From contig NZ_CABPRV010000003.1 of assembly GCF_902459735.1 (NCBI RefSeq), positions 620,001 through 684,000 of the forward strand: a stretch of DNA of 64,000 nucleotides, given 5' to 3'. Below are positions 1 to 8,675 of this stretch, in pieces (positions within the stretch are counted from its first letter, which is position 1; every line of letters starts with the position of its first letter). This DNA is from Pandoraea capi (GTDB lineage Bacteria > Pseudomonadota > Gammaproteobacteria > Burkholderiales > Burkholderiaceae). The notes under the pieces were generated by a model, which made no database searches, was not told the origin of the DNA, and was given only the letters and a program-made list of their open reading frames with translations. Position numbers and translations under genes: made by a program.

Positions 1-1
1 A

Positions 2-565
2 GCACTCGCCTTCGTCAACACGCTGCTCGCGACGGCCGCTGCCACGCTGTCGTGGACGGCCGGTGAGTGGATCGGCAAGGGCAAGCCGTCGATGCTCGGT
101 GGCGCATCGGGCGCGGTGGCCGGTCTGGTGGCCGTGACCCCGGCAGCCGGTTTCGTCGGTCCGATGGGCTCGATCGTGCTCGGTCTGCTCGCCGGTGTGA
201 TCTGCCTGTGGGGCGTGAACGGTCTGAAGCGCCTGCTCAAGGCGGACGATGCACTCGACGTGTTCGGCGTGCACGGTGTGGGCGGCATGCTCGGCGCGAT
301 TCTGACGGGCGTGTTCGCAGCACCGTCGCTCGGCGGCACGGGGATCTACGACTACGTCGCCAACGCCGTGGCACCGGATTACTCGATTGCCGGTCAGGTC
401 TGGATTCAGTTCCAGGGCGTGGTGACCACGCTCGTGTGGTCGGGTGTCGTGGCCTTCATCGCCTTCAAGATCGCCGACATCGTGCTGGGTCTGCGTGTGC
501 CGGAAGACGAAGAACGCGAAGGTCTGGACATCACCTCGCACGGCGAATCGGCGTACCACAACTAA
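2..565 (+). CDS. amtB: Ammonium transporter, C-terminal part (partial)
   Basis: This is the last 187 residues of an Amt/Rh ammonium channel; the 5' part lies outside the window. The sequence shows hydrophobic helices and the motif DVFGVHGVGG, which carries the second pore histidine of the AmtB twin-His pair, followed by a glycine-rich helix. The channel sits in the inner membrane, moves ammonium into the cytoplasm and in this family is gated by a PII protein, usually encoded just upstream as glnK. The C-terminal tail ends with a short charged segment, where PII proteins bind in the family. A strong terminator follows about 120 bp downstream, separating it from gshA. The assignment is firm. 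Confidence 0.95.
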   Translation, partial: ALAFVNTLLATAAATLSWTAGEWIGKGKPSMLGGASGAVAGLVAVTPAAGFVGPMGSIVLGLLAGVICLWGVNGLKRLLKADDALDVFGVHGVGGMLGAILTGVFAAPSLGGTGIYDYVANAVAPDYSIAGQVWIQFQGVVTTLVWSGVVAFIAFKIADIVLGLRVPEDEEREGLDITSHGESAYHN

Positions 566-685
566 GACGACGGACCACCGCTTATCGACGGCAATCGTCG
601 GTCAGTCAGGCTTTGCCCCGGTTTCGGCCGGGGCGACAAGAAGGAGTCGCTGGTGGCCGGTCGGACAGCCGTCACCGGCATTGCG

Positions 686-714
686 CGGGCACCCGTTGGG
701 GTGCCCGTTTTTTT
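686..714 (+). terminator. Rho-independent terminator after amtB
   Basis: A 9-bp GC-rich stem (CGGGCACCC / GGGTGCCCG) with a 4-nt loop is followed directly by a run of seven T residues. It closes the amtB transcript. Confidence 0.9.
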
Positions 715-926
715 GTCTGCGGTTTTTGCGCACGTGATGGCGGTGCGGGGGCTTCCCCGCTTTCCACACCTTCCGCGCTTGTGATTCGCGATCCCGCCCC
801 CATCTCCTCTCATCGCAGCATTGCATCGGACCTCCCCGGCCGGTGCCCCTTCCAGGGGCATGGCAAACGGCGGGGGCGTCTGGCGGATGCTCTACAATCG
901 ATATTCCATCTGGATATGAGAGAAGC

Positions 927-2216
927 ATGGTTCCGCATCTCGTCACGGCCCTGAAAGGCCCCTTGCTCGACCTGGAAAAGAAGATTCTCGATGCGACGCC
1001 CGCCATCGAGCGCTGGTTCCGGCTCGAGTGGCAGGAGCACACGCCACCGTTCTACTGCTCGGTCGACCTGCGAAATGCCGGCTTCAAGCTCGCTCCCGTC
1101 GACACCAATCTCTTCCCCGGTGGCTTCAACAATCTCGCGCCCGAGGTGCTGCCGCTCGCCGTGCAGGCCGCAATGGCCGCGATCGAGAAGATTTGCCCCG
1201 ACGCGAAGAATCTGCTGCTGATTCCCGAACGACATACGCGTAACTCGTTCTATTTGCAGAACATCGCGCGTCTGTCGACGATCATGCGTCACGCCGGGCT
1301 GAATGTGCGTCTGGGCAGTCTGTCGGACGACATTACCGAGCCGACGACCATCGAGTTGCCAGACGGTCAGCACGTCGTCATCGAGCCGCTGGAACGCACG
1401 CCGCGCCGTCTGGGGCTCAAGAACTTCGATCCGTGCTCGATTCTGCTCAATAACGACCTGTCGGCCGGCATCCCGCCGATTCTCGAGGGGCTGCACGAGC
1501 AATATCTGCTGCCGCCGCTGCACGCGGGCTGGGCGATGCGTCGCAAGAGCCAGCACTTCTCGGCGTACGACGACATCGTCAAGAAGTTCGCCAAGATGAT
1601 CGACGTCGACCAATGGATGCTCAATCCGTACTTCGCGAAGTGCGAAGGGATCGACTTCGACGAGGGGGTCGGTGAGGAGAAGCTTGCCGATACGGTCGAT
1701 GCGGTGCTCAAGAAGATCAACAAGAAGTATCGCGAGTACGGCATCACCGAGAAGCCGTTCGTCGTGATCAAGGCCGATGCCGGCACCTATGGCATGGGCG
1801 TGATGATGGTGCACGACGCCGCTGAGATCAAAAACCTGAACCGCCGCGAGCGCACCAAGATGAGCGTGGTGAAGGAGGGCCTCGAAATGCACGATTTCAT
1901 CGTGCAGGAAGGGGTCTACACGTTCGAGCGCATCAACGAAGCCGTGGCCGAACCCGTCGTCTACATGATCGATCGCTATGTGGTCGGTGGCTTTTATCGT
2001 GTGCACACCGGACGCGGTACCGACGAGAACCTGAACGCCCCCGGCATGCACTTCGTGCCGCTCGCGTTCGAGCACACGGCGCTGCCCGACGTGCACGCCA
2101 AGCCTGGTGCCGCGCCGCCGAACCGCTTCTATATGTATGGCGTGGTGGCGCGTCTCGCGCTGCTGGCGGCGTCGGTCGAACTTGAACGCACCGATCCGGA
2201 CCCGGAAACCTACTGA
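927..2216 (+). CDS. gshA: Glutamate-cysteine ligase
   Basis: The 429-aa protein catalyses the first step of glutathione synthesis, ATP-dependent joining of L-glutamate and L-cysteine, in the cytoplasm. It belongs to the ATP-grasp-like glutamate-cysteine ligase type found in betaproteobacteria and Acidithiobacillus rather than the E. coli type. Recognisable stretches are VDTNLFPGGFNNL near residue 50 and KADAGTYGMGVMMV near residue 285. I chose the ATG at 927 because AGAGAAG lies just before it and the protein then begins in the usual way; the reading frame stays open further upstream without a good ribosome site. A TACAAT hexamer at 893-898 may be the -10 element. gshB follows after an intervening regulator gene. 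Confidence 0.93.
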   Translation: MVPHLVTALKGPLLDLEKKILDATPAIERWFRLEWQEHTPPFYCSVDLRNAGFKLAPVDTNLFPGGFNNLAPEVLPLAVQAAMAAIEKICPDAKNLLLIPERHTRNSFYLQNIARLSTIMRHAGLNVRLGSLSDDITEPTTIELPDGQHVVIEPLERTPRRLGLKNFDPCSILLNNDLSAGIPPILEGLHEQYLLPPLHAGWAMRRKSQHFSAYDDIVKKFAKMIDVDQWMLNPYFAKCEGIDFDEGVGEEKLADTVDAVLKKINKKYREYGITEKPFVVIKADAGTYGMGVMMVHDAAEIKNLNRRERTKMSVVKEGLEMHDFIVQEGVYTFERINEAVAEPVVYMIDRYVVGGFYRVHTGRGTDENLNAPGMHFVPLAFEHTALPDVHAKPGAAPPNRFYMYGVVARLALLAASVELERTDPDPETY

Positions 2217-2397
2217 TCGCGTGATGGCGTCATGGCTCGATAGCGTCATGACGCATTGAACCGGGCGCGGCGAGTGACAACTGGCCGCGCTCTTTCGGTT
2301 TCGGCGTCTCTTTGAGAAGTTTCTGAATTTGATGCGAGGCTGTGTCCGCGTGGCGGATGCCTCGTGCGCGTCTCGTCCCGAGAGGCGAAAAGAAAAA

Positions 2398-2431
2398 GAC
2401 GCCCGGCTGGCCCCCCGACTAGCCGGGCGTC
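2398..2431. terminator. GC-rich hairpin after gshA, probable terminator
   Basis: An 11-bp perfect stem (GACGCCCGGCT / AGCCGGGCGTC) encloses a 12-nt loop. An A-rich run lies on the left and ACATTT on the right, so it could act in either direction. It sits in the 475-bp gene-free interval 2217-2691; the rest of that interval holds only the palindrome at 2604-2627. Confidence 0.6.
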
Positions 2432-2603
2432 ACATTTACCGGCCGCCTCATGCAACGGTCGGAAATCGGGGCTTTCCTGGGCGGTCCCCCCCGCAAACTG
2501 GCTCCCTGCGCATCCCCTTCACGCTTCGGATCGGTGTACTGTGCCGGTCCGTCGTCCGGTTCGCATCAGCGATGAAGCGATGATGCGACCGATCGACGCC
2601 CTC

Positions 2604-2627
2604 GACATCCCCCGAACGGGGGATGTC
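2604..2627. promoter_or_regulatory. 24-bp perfect palindrome upstream of a regulator gene
   Basis: The inverted repeat GACATCCCCC-GAAC-GGGGGATGTC has two perfect 10-bp arms. It ends 64 bp before the chosen start of the LuxR-tailed regulator and is not followed by a T run, so an operator, perhaps for autoregulation, seems likelier than a terminator. This role is inferred from position only. Confidence 0.45.
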
Positions 2628-2691
2628 CGTCAGTGTTGAAGTGGAATAAGAAATTTCCTCGAAATTGCCTTTGGCCAGGAGCGACTTGCGA

Positions 2692-3969
2692 ATGCAGGGC
2701 GACTTGCGCACACGCCTTCGTCAAATCCATCAATTGCCGATGCCTGTCATCGGCTATCTGCCGCTGTGGCTGGAAACGCTGCGTCTTTGGCTCGATGCCG
2801 ACGGCGTGGCGGCGCTCTGGTGCCATGCGCAGGAGGGCACCTCCGCCGTGAGTGAGGACGGATCGACGGATGCCACCTGCTGGTACGCCCCGCAGGCGCC
2901 GCTGGCCGCGTGCGAGCGGTTGGCGGCCAGCGGGTGGACCATGCCGTCTGTGGCCGAACTGCAACACGCGCTCCCGCAGGGGCGAGTGATGTCCACTCAC
3001 CAGCGCCAGGGCCGGGCGGGCGCCGTGGGGGCCGGAGAGGCCGGGGCGGCCTTATTGCCGCGTCCGGCGGCGCTGGCCGCGTGCCTGCCAGACGGCGATT
3101 TGCTCGACGTCTGTCTGCTGCCTGCACAACGTATCCCGGACACGCCGCCGCCGTACCAGGATGTCGCCCCCATCGGAGCATTGCGGCTGCTGGTGTCGAG
3201 GCGGCGTGAGCATCCGCGATTCACGTCGCGAGAAATCGCCGCGTTCGAGACGGCCGCCGCCGGGTTCGCTACGGTGCCGGAGCGTGCGCCATTCCCAACA
3301 TTTCCAACATTTCCACCGCATGCCGCGATGACGTCCGCCGTACCGGACCCCGGTCCGGAAGTGTCCGACGCCATCGGGGCCGACATCACGGGCACGCTGG
3401 TCTGGCATCGCCGCCAGCCGGAGTGGGCCGATCCTGCGGCACTGGCACTCATGCGCCGGGTCTGGCGTCTCGTGCCGGGGCGTGCATGGCCCGATGCCTG
3501 CGTCGTGGTGCAGGCATGCCAGCGTCTGGCCGACGAGCTCATGCTCCACCCGTGCGACGCCCCGCCAGCCGGCGCGCAGGTGTGCGCCTCGGTGCCGGTG
3601 CCAGGGGGAACGCTGCATCTGCACGCCACCCATTTGTGCGGGATGGGGGGCAGTGCGACCGAACGCGTGCGCATCGCGCTACATCTTGCCGTACCGCCGG
3701 CCGTCCGATTGCTGCAGCGGCTATGGGAGACAGCGCTCACGCCTGTGCAGCGGGAGATTGCCATGCGCCTGCTCGCGGGCCAGTCGCGCACGCAAACGCG
3801 CGAGGCGTGCGCCATCGGCGTCCAGACGCTCAAGACACACCTGTCGCTCATGCGCGCGCGCCTGGATCCGGTGCGCGATGCGTCGCTGTTGCTCGGATTG
3901 GGCGGGCAGGGTGTGGTCGGTGGGTGGCAACGGGGGGCGACGACGGCCGTAAACGCCGGCCGGACGTGA
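2692..3969 (+). CDS. LuxR-family-tailed DNA-binding protein, unknown sensor part
   Basis: The 425-aa protein ends in a helix-turn-helix of the LuxR/GerE type: LTPVQREIAMRLLAGQS starts near residue 350 and is followed by a recognition-helix-like stretch GVQTLKTHLSLMRARL. The first 340 residues show no domain I can name. They are rich in Ala, Pro and Cys, have no membrane segment and contain a short FPTFPTF repeat. The protein is probably a cytoplasmic transcription factor whose ligand is unknown. The ATG at 2692 is preceded by AGGAG ten bases upstream; an in-frame TTG at 2665 is less likely. It sits between the two glutathione genes on the same strand, with a palindrome upstream, so a link to thiol or redox control is possible but unproven. 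Confidence 0.7.
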   Translation: MQGDLRTRLRQIHQLPMPVIGYLPLWLETLRLWLDADGVAALWCHAQEGTSAVSEDGSTDATCWYAPQAPLAACERLAASGWTMPSVAELQHALPQGRVMSTHQRQGRAGAVGAGEAGAALLPRPAALAACLPDGDLLDVCLLPAQRIPDTPPPYQDVAPIGALRLLVSRRREHPRFTSREIAAFETAAAGFATVPERAPFPTFPTFPPHAAMTSAVPDPGPEVSDAIGADITGTLVWHRRQPEWADPAALALMRRVWRLVPGRAWPDACVVVQACQRLADELMLHPCDAPPAGAQVCASVPVPGGTLHLHATHLCGMGGSATERVRIALHLAVPPAVRLLQRLWETALTPVQREIAMRLLAGQSRTQTREACAIGVQTLKTHLSLMRARLDPVRDASLLLGLGGQGVVGGWQRGATTAVNAGRT

Positions 3970-4080
3970 TTTGCGCGTCGACGCACTGCGCAGCGACAAA
4001 ACGACGGCTCGGCTAGAATAGATGCCTGTCGCCGCAGCTTGCGGTGTGTGCATCCGAACCCCCAAGACTCCCGCCGATCG

Positions 4081-5019
4081 ATGCAGATTCTCTTTATCGC
4101 CGACCCGCTCGACCAATTCAAGATCTACAAGGACACCACGTTCTCGATGATGCGCGAAGGTGCGCGTCGCGGGCACCGCATCTTTGCATGCGAGCCGCAC
4201 GAGATGGCGTGGCAAGGCGCGACGGTCGATGCGCGTGTGAAGGAAATTCGTCTGACGGGCGATGCCGACGCCTGGTACGAAGTCGTGGAGACGCGCGTTG
4301 CCGCGCTGACCGAATTCGACGCCGTGCTCATGCGCAAGGACCCGCCGTTCGACATGGAGTACATCAACTCCACGTGGCTGCTGGAGATCGCTGAACGTGC
4401 CGGCGCGCGCGTGTTCAACAAACCGAGCGCGATTCGTGACCATTCCGAAAAGCTGGCGATCGCCGAATTCCGGCAGTTCGTGGCGCCGACGCTGGTGACG
4501 CGCGATGCAGGGCGTCTGCGCGCCTTCCACGCCGAACATGGCGACGTGATCTACAAGCCGCTCGACGGCATGGGCGGTACGGGCGTGTTCCGCATCGGCC
4601 CGGACGGCCGCAACCTCGGCGCCGTCATCGAGATGCTCGGCGAGAACGGCGCCCGTTCGGTGATGGCGCAACGCTTCATTCCCGACATCAAGCTGGGTGA
4701 CAAGCGCGTGCTCGTGATCGGCGGCAAAGTGGTGCCGCATTCGCTCGCGCGTATCCCGCAGGGCAACGAAGTGCGCGGCAACCTCGCAGCAGGTGGCCTC
4801 GGCGAGGCGCGCGATCTGTCGGCGCGCGATCGTGAGATCGCAGAGTCGCTGGCGCCGGTCCTCTGGCAACGCGGCTTGCTGCTTGTGGGGTTGGACGTGA
4901 TTGGCGATTACCTTACGGAAGTGAACGTCACGAGTCCGACGTGCTTCCAGGAAATCACGGATCAAACCGGTTTCGACGTGCCGAAGATGTTCATCGACGC
5001 GCTGGAACTGGCCGTCTGA
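4081..5019 (+). CDS. gshB: Glutathione synthetase
   Basis: The 312-aa ATP-grasp enzyme joins gamma-glutamylcysteine and glycine to complete glutathione in the cytoplasm. Diagnostic segments are MRKDPPFDMEYINST near residue 85, NKPSAIRDHSEKL near residue 115, the glycine-rich KPLDGMGGTGVF near residue 160 that closes over ATP, and the metal-binding EVNVTSPTC near residue 280. Length is typical of bacterial GshB. The ATG at 4081 gives the standard N-terminus MQILFIADP; an upstream in-frame start would add residues not seen in the family. It shares strand and pathway with gshA, separated by one regulator gene. Confidence 0.96.
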   Translation: MQILFIADPLDQFKIYKDTTFSMMREGARRGHRIFACEPHEMAWQGATVDARVKEIRLTGDADAWYEVVETRVAALTEFDAVLMRKDPPFDMEYINSTWLLEIAERAGARVFNKPSAIRDHSEKLAIAEFRQFVAPTLVTRDAGRLRAFHAEHGDVIYKPLDGMGGTGVFRIGPDGRNLGAVIEMLGENGARSVMAQRFIPDIKLGDKRVLVIGGKVVPHSLARIPQGNEVRGNLAAGGLGEARDLSARDREIAESLAPVLWQRGLLLVGLDVIGDYLTEVNVTSPTCFQEITDQTGFDVPKMFIDALELAV

Positions 5020-5111
5020 CGGACATTGGGGTCGCGCGGCGGTAATCCCGTTGGTAGCGGCCCCTAACCTGATGAAATTTCAGGATTAATTCGGGATTTT
5101 GGCGCGCCTGC

Positions 5112-5117
5112 TAAAAT
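5112..5117 (+). promoter_or_regulatory. Possible -10 element for the PTS genes
   Basis: TAAAAT lies about 80 bp before the PTS IIA gene. I see no clear -35 hexamer, but an imperfect dyad (CCTGATGAAATTTCAGG) sits at about 5069-5085. Confidence 0.35.
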
Positions 5118-5198
5118 AAGAATCCCAAAATCGACAGGTTCGCGTTCGTCGTTGTGTTTGTATCCCGAACACTCGCGGCGCCCGGCGCGCCTAGCATC

Positions 5199-5612
5199 AT
5201 GGCTGGAATTCTGATCATTGCCCACGCACCGCTGGCTTCGGCACTTCGCGAGTGCGTTTCGCATATCTACGGCGGTTGTCCGTCGCGCATCAGCGCGATC
5301 GACGTTGTCCCTGACCAGGACACCGCGGCGCTCGTAGACGTCGCCAAAGAACGCCTCGCGCAACTGCGCGAAGAGAACGGCGTGCTGGTCCTGACCGATC
5401 TGTTCGGGGCGACGCCGTCGAACGTGGCGGCGCAACTGGTAGGACCGAAAGTGCGTGTGCTCGCAGGGGTGAACCTGTCGATGCTCATCAAGGCGGTGTG
5501 CTATCGCTCGGTGCCGCTCGACACGCTGGCGGAGAAGGTGCTTTCGGGCGGATCTAAAGGTATTCTGGAAGTCGGCGCGGGTGCGCCGGCCACACACACT
5601 ACGTCACACTGA
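5199..5612 (+). CDS. PTS EIIA component, mannose family
   Basis: The 137-aa protein matches the EIIA-Man fold: it begins MAGILIIAHAPLA, where the histidine at position 9 is the phosphate-accepting residue, and contains the DLFGATPSN motif near residue 65. It receives phosphate from HPr. No IIB, IIC or IID partners are nearby, so in this organism it is probably regulatory rather than part of a sugar transporter, as described for similar betaproteobacterial sets. It is the first gene of a run with ptsH (3-bp gap) and ptsI. The ATG at 5199 gives the canonical start; longer in-frame starts add residues without family precedent. Confidence 0.9.
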   Translation: MAGILIIAHAPLASALRECVSHIYGGCPSRISAIDVVPDQDTAALVDVAKERLAQLREENGVLVLTDLFGATPSNVAAQLVGPKVRVLAGVNLSMLIKAVCYRSVPLDTLAEKVLSGGSKGILEVGAGAPATHTTSH

Positions 5613-5615
5613 AAC

Positions 5616-5885
5616 ATGCTTCGACAAGAAACGACGATCGTAAATAAATTGGGCTTGCACGCCCGGGCATCCGCAAAGCTGACGCAACTGGCGGCGAAAT
5701 TTCAGAGTGAGGTCTGGCTGACCCGTAACGGTCGGCGTATCAATGCGAAGAGCATCATGGGCGTCATGATGCTGGCGGCGGGGATCGGCTCGAAGGTCGA
5801 AGTCGAGACCGAAGGCTCGGACGAAGCGCAGGCCATGCAGGAAATTCTCGACCTGATCGCGAACAAGTTCGGCGAAGGAGAGTAA
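5616..5885 (+). CDS. ptsH: Phosphocarrier protein HPr
   Basis: This 89-aa protein carries phosphate between enzyme I and EIIA proteins. The active-site histidine is in LGLHARA (about residue 15), and the regulatory serine region AKSIMGVMML (about residue 46) is intact, so control by an HPr kinase remains possible; that kinase gene is not in this window. Length and spacing of the two sites match the HPr family. It sits 3 bp after the EIIA gene and 99 bp before ptsI, which indicates one transcript. Confidence 0.96.
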   Translation: MLRQETTIVNKLGLHARASAKLTQLAAKFQSEVWLTRNGRRINAKSIMGVMMLAAGIGSKVEVETEGSDEAQAMQEILDLIANKFGEGE

Positions 5886-5984
5886 CGCCCGGCCGTGTTT
5901 TCGCCGCACCCCCGCGCACTGTCGCCGAAGACAGAACACACAGATTTCGGTCGAATCACCCGCCTCTGAACTGGGGAGACTTCC

Positions 5985-7721
5985 TTGTCTTTCACCCTGC
6001 ACGGCATTCCCGTTTCCCGGGGCATCGCGATCGGACGCGCGTATCTGCTCGCGCCCGCCACGCTCGATGTCCCGCACTATCTGCTCGATCCCAGCCAGAT
6101 CGACGATGAGGTCGCGCGCTTCGAAAGCGCCCAGGCAACCGTCCAGCAAGAACTCGACACGCTCAAAGCGGAGTTGCCGGACGACGCCCCGGGCGAGATG
6201 GGCGCGTTTCTCGACGTTCACTCCCTGATCCTCAACGACACGCTGCTCGTCGATGCCGTGGTCAAGCTCATTCGCGAGCGTCGCTACAACGCGGAATGGG
6301 CGCTCACGACGCAGCTCGACGTTCTCGTTGCGCGTTTCGAAGACATCGAAGACGAATACCTGCGCGAGCGCCGTGCGGACATCGAACAGGTGACCGAGCG
6401 CGTGCTCAAGGCGCTCGCCGGTGCCCCCGGTATCCGCCATGTGGTGGACGAGACGCCGCGCGACGACATGATCGTCGTGGCCCGCGACATCGCGCCCGCC
6501 GACATGCTGCAATTCAAGTCGCAGACGTTCAAGGGCTTCGTCACGGACCTCGGCGGCAAGACGTCGCACACGGCCATTGTCGCCCGCAGCCTGGGTATTC
6601 CGGCGGCGGTCGGCGTCGCGCAGGCCAGCCTGCTCATCAAGCAGGACGACGTGATCATCATCGACGGCGATCACGGCATCGTCATCGTCGATCCCGCGCC
6701 GATCGTGCTCGAAGAGTACAGCTACCGGCAAAGCGAGCGTGCGCTGGAAGAGCGTCGTTTGCAGCGCCTGAAGCATTCGCCTGCGCAGACCATTGACGGT
6801 ACGCACATCGAGTTGCTCGCCAACATCGAACTGCCGGAAGACGCCAAGACCGCGGTGGCGGCCGGTGCTGTCGGCGTGGGGCTGTTCCGCACGGAATTCC
6901 TCTTCATGAACGAGGAGGAAGCGCCCGAGGAAGAGGCCCAGTTCGAGGCCTACAAGCGCGCGGTCGAATCGATGCAGGGCTTGCCGCTCACAATCCGGAC
7001 CATCGACGTGGGGGCTGACAAGCCGCTCGACAGTCACGAGACGTACGAGACCGCGCCGAATCCGGCGTTGGGACTGCGTGCTATTCGCTGGAGCCTGTCC
7101 GAGCCGCGTATGTTCCTGACGCAACTGCGGGCGATTCTGCGGGCGTCGGCGTTCGGCAAGGTGCAGATTCTGTTCCCGATGATCGCGCATGCGCAGGAAA
7201 TCGATCAGACGCTCGAACTCGTGCGTGAGGCCAAGGCGCAGCTCGATGCTGCGGGTCTGCTCTACGACCCGAACGTCAAGCTTGGGGCGATGATCGAAGT
7301 GCCCGCCGCTGCGCTCACGGTGCCGATGTTCCTCAAACGGCTCGACTTCCTGTCCATCGGCACGAACGACCTGATCCAGTACACGCTGGCGATCGATCGT
7401 GCGGATAACGCTGTGGCGCATCTGTACGACCCGCTGCATCCGGCGGTCCTTCGTCTGATCGCCATGACGATTCGCGAGGCGCACGCATTCGGTGTGCCGG
7501 TCGCGGTTTGCGGAGAGATGGCGGGGGATCCGACGGCGACCCGTCTGCTGCTCGGCATGGGGCTGCGCGAGTTTTCGATGCACCCGAGCCAGTTGCTTCA
7601 GGTCAAGCAGGAGATCCTGCGGGCGCACCTGCCGGATCTGGAGCGCCCGGTGCAGGAGCTGCTCGCGGCGACCGAACCGGAAGAAATGCAGGCGGCGCTG
7701 GCCCGTTTGGCGGTGGCCTGA
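5985..7721 (+). CDS. ptsI: PTS enzyme I, phosphoenolpyruvate-protein phosphotransferase
   Basis: The 578-aa enzyme takes phosphate from phosphoenolpyruvate and passes it to HPr. The phosphohistidine lies in GGKTSHTAIVARS near residue 190, after the HPr-binding helical domain. The PEP-binding barrel includes GLFRTEFLFM near residue 295 and the catalytic cysteine region CGEMAGDP near residue 505. The start is TTG at 5985, supported by GGGGAG six bases upstream; no better ATG exists in frame. A terminator follows at 7764. With EIIA and HPr it forms a complete phosphorelay without a sugar permease, which suggests a signalling role. Confidence 0.96.
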   Translation: MSFTLHGIPVSRGIAIGRAYLLAPATLDVPHYLLDPSQIDDEVARFESAQATVQQELDTLKAELPDDAPGEMGAFLDVHSLILNDTLLVDAVVKLIRERRYNAEWALTTQLDVLVARFEDIEDEYLRERRADIEQVTERVLKALAGAPGIRHVVDETPRDDMIVVARDIAPADMLQFKSQTFKGFVTDLGGKTSHTAIVARSLGIPAAVGVAQASLLIKQDDVIIIDGDHGIVIVDPAPIVLEEYSYRQSERALEERRLQRLKHSPAQTIDGTHIELLANIELPEDAKTAVAAGAVGVGLFRTEFLFMNEEEAPEEEAQFEAYKRAVESMQGLPLTIRTIDVGADKPLDSHETYETAPNPALGLRAIRWSLSEPRMFLTQLRAILRASAFGKVQILFPMIAHAQEIDQTLELVREAKAQLDAAGLLYDPNVKLGAMIEVPAAALTVPMFLKRLDFLSIGTNDLIQYTLAIDRADNAVAHLYDPLHPAVLRLIAMTIREAHAFGVPVAVCGEMAGDPTATRLLLGMGLREFSMHPSQLLQVKQEILRAHLPDLERPVQELLAATEPEEMQAALARLAVA

Positions 7722-7763
7722 CCGAGAAGCGGAAAGCTGGCTTTCGCGTTACGCGAAACGAGA

Positions 7764-7799
7764 AGCGGACGGTCCTTTACAGGGCCGTCCGCTTTTTTT
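7764..7799 (+). terminator. Rho-independent terminator after ptsI
   Basis: The stem AGCGGACGG / CCGTCCGCT is followed by seven T residues. It ends the PTS transcript just before the convergent moeB gene. Confidence 0.88.
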
Positions 7800-7852
7800 G
7801 TGATCGAAATTTGGGGGGCTGCCGAGCGCATCGTCGGCCATTTCCCATGCCG

Positions 7853-8605
7853 TCAGTGGCGCTGTCCGCAGACTTTGCACTCCGGATTGCGGGCACAGTG
7901 CATGGTGTGCCAACTCATCTTGCGCCCGTCGAGCATCTGGAGACGCCCCACGAGCGGCGTGCCGACGCCGGTAATCAGCTTGATCGCCTCGGCGGCCTGC
8001 ATGCTGCCGATGATGCCCACGAGCGGTGCCAGAACGCCCATCGTGGCGCATGCCTGTTCGGGGAACGGCTCGTCGGCGGGGAAGATGCATTCATAGCAGG
8101 GCGACGCGTCGTTACGCACGTCGAACACGCTGATCTGTCCGTCGAAGCGCAGGGCGGCGCCGGAGACGAGCGGCACGCCAGCCGCCACGCAGGCACGATT
8201 GACCGCGTGACGTGTGGCGAAGTTATCCGAGCCGTCGAGCACAACCGTGGCGTCGCGCGCGATCGCCGTGAGCCGGGCTTCGTCCACACGCTCGTTGATG
8301 ACGTCGACAACCACGCCCGGATTGATCTGTGCAATGCGCGCCCGCCCGGATTCCACCTTGGGCTGGCCCACACTTTGGGTGTCGTGAAGGATCTGGCGTT
8401 GCAGGTTGGTCAGATCGACGACATCGTCATCGATCAGCGTGAGGCGTCCGACGCCGGACGCCGCCAGATAAAGCGCTGCCGGTGAGCCGAGACCGCCGGC
8501 GCCGACGATGACCGCATGCGCGGCGAGCAGACGCTCCTGTCCCTCGATACCGAGTTCGTCGAGCAGGATATGGCGGGAGTAACGCAGCAACTGATCGTCG
8601 TTCAT
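7853..8605 (-). CDS. moeB: ThiF/MoeB-type sulfur-carrier adenylyltransferase
   Basis: The 250-aa E1-like enzyme adenylates the C-terminal glycine of a sulfur-carrier protein (MoaD or ThiS) for molybdopterin or thiamine synthesis. It shows the nucleotide motif VGAGGLGSPAA near residue 35, the Arg-containing NLQRQILH near residue 70, the Asp of DGSDNFATR near residue 125 and zinc-ligand cysteines in SPCYECIFP and the C-terminal CARNPECKVCG. The ATG at 8605 gives the standard start MNDDQLLRYSRHI; an upstream TTG adds four residues. It stops short of a rhodanese domain, so it is the short MoeB form. It is transcribed in the same direction as ctpA, downstream of it. Confidence 0.88.
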   Translation of the reverse strand: MNDDQLLRYSRHILLDELGIEGQERLLAAHAVIVGAGGLGSPAALYLAASGVGRLTLIDDDVVDLTNLQRQILHDTQSVGQPKVESGRARIAQINPGVVVDVINERVDEARLTAIARDATVVLDGSDNFATRHAVNRACVAAGVPLVSGAALRFDGQISVFDVRNDASPCYECIFPADEPFPEQACATMGVLAPLVGIIGSMQAAEAIKLITGVGTPLVGRLQMLDGRKMSWHTMHCARNPECKVCGQRH

Positions 8606-8627
8606 CGCAACACGCAAAGGGATAAAA

Positions 8628-8657
8628 AAACCGTGCCGGCTTTCGCGGGCACGGTTT
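8628..8657 (-). terminator. Terminator after ctpA (leftward)
   Basis: The stem AAACCGTGCC / GGCACGGTTT has a T run on the minus strand, directly after the ctpA stop codon and before moeB. Confidence 0.8.
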
Positions 8658-8675
8658 GTAGTGTAAAGCGGATGC

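Noticed and set aside
5604-7628. Long open frame of 674 codons on the minus strand
   Set aside because: It lies fully antisense to ptsI, has a composition rich in Arg, His and Gln typical of a shadow frame, and matches no family.
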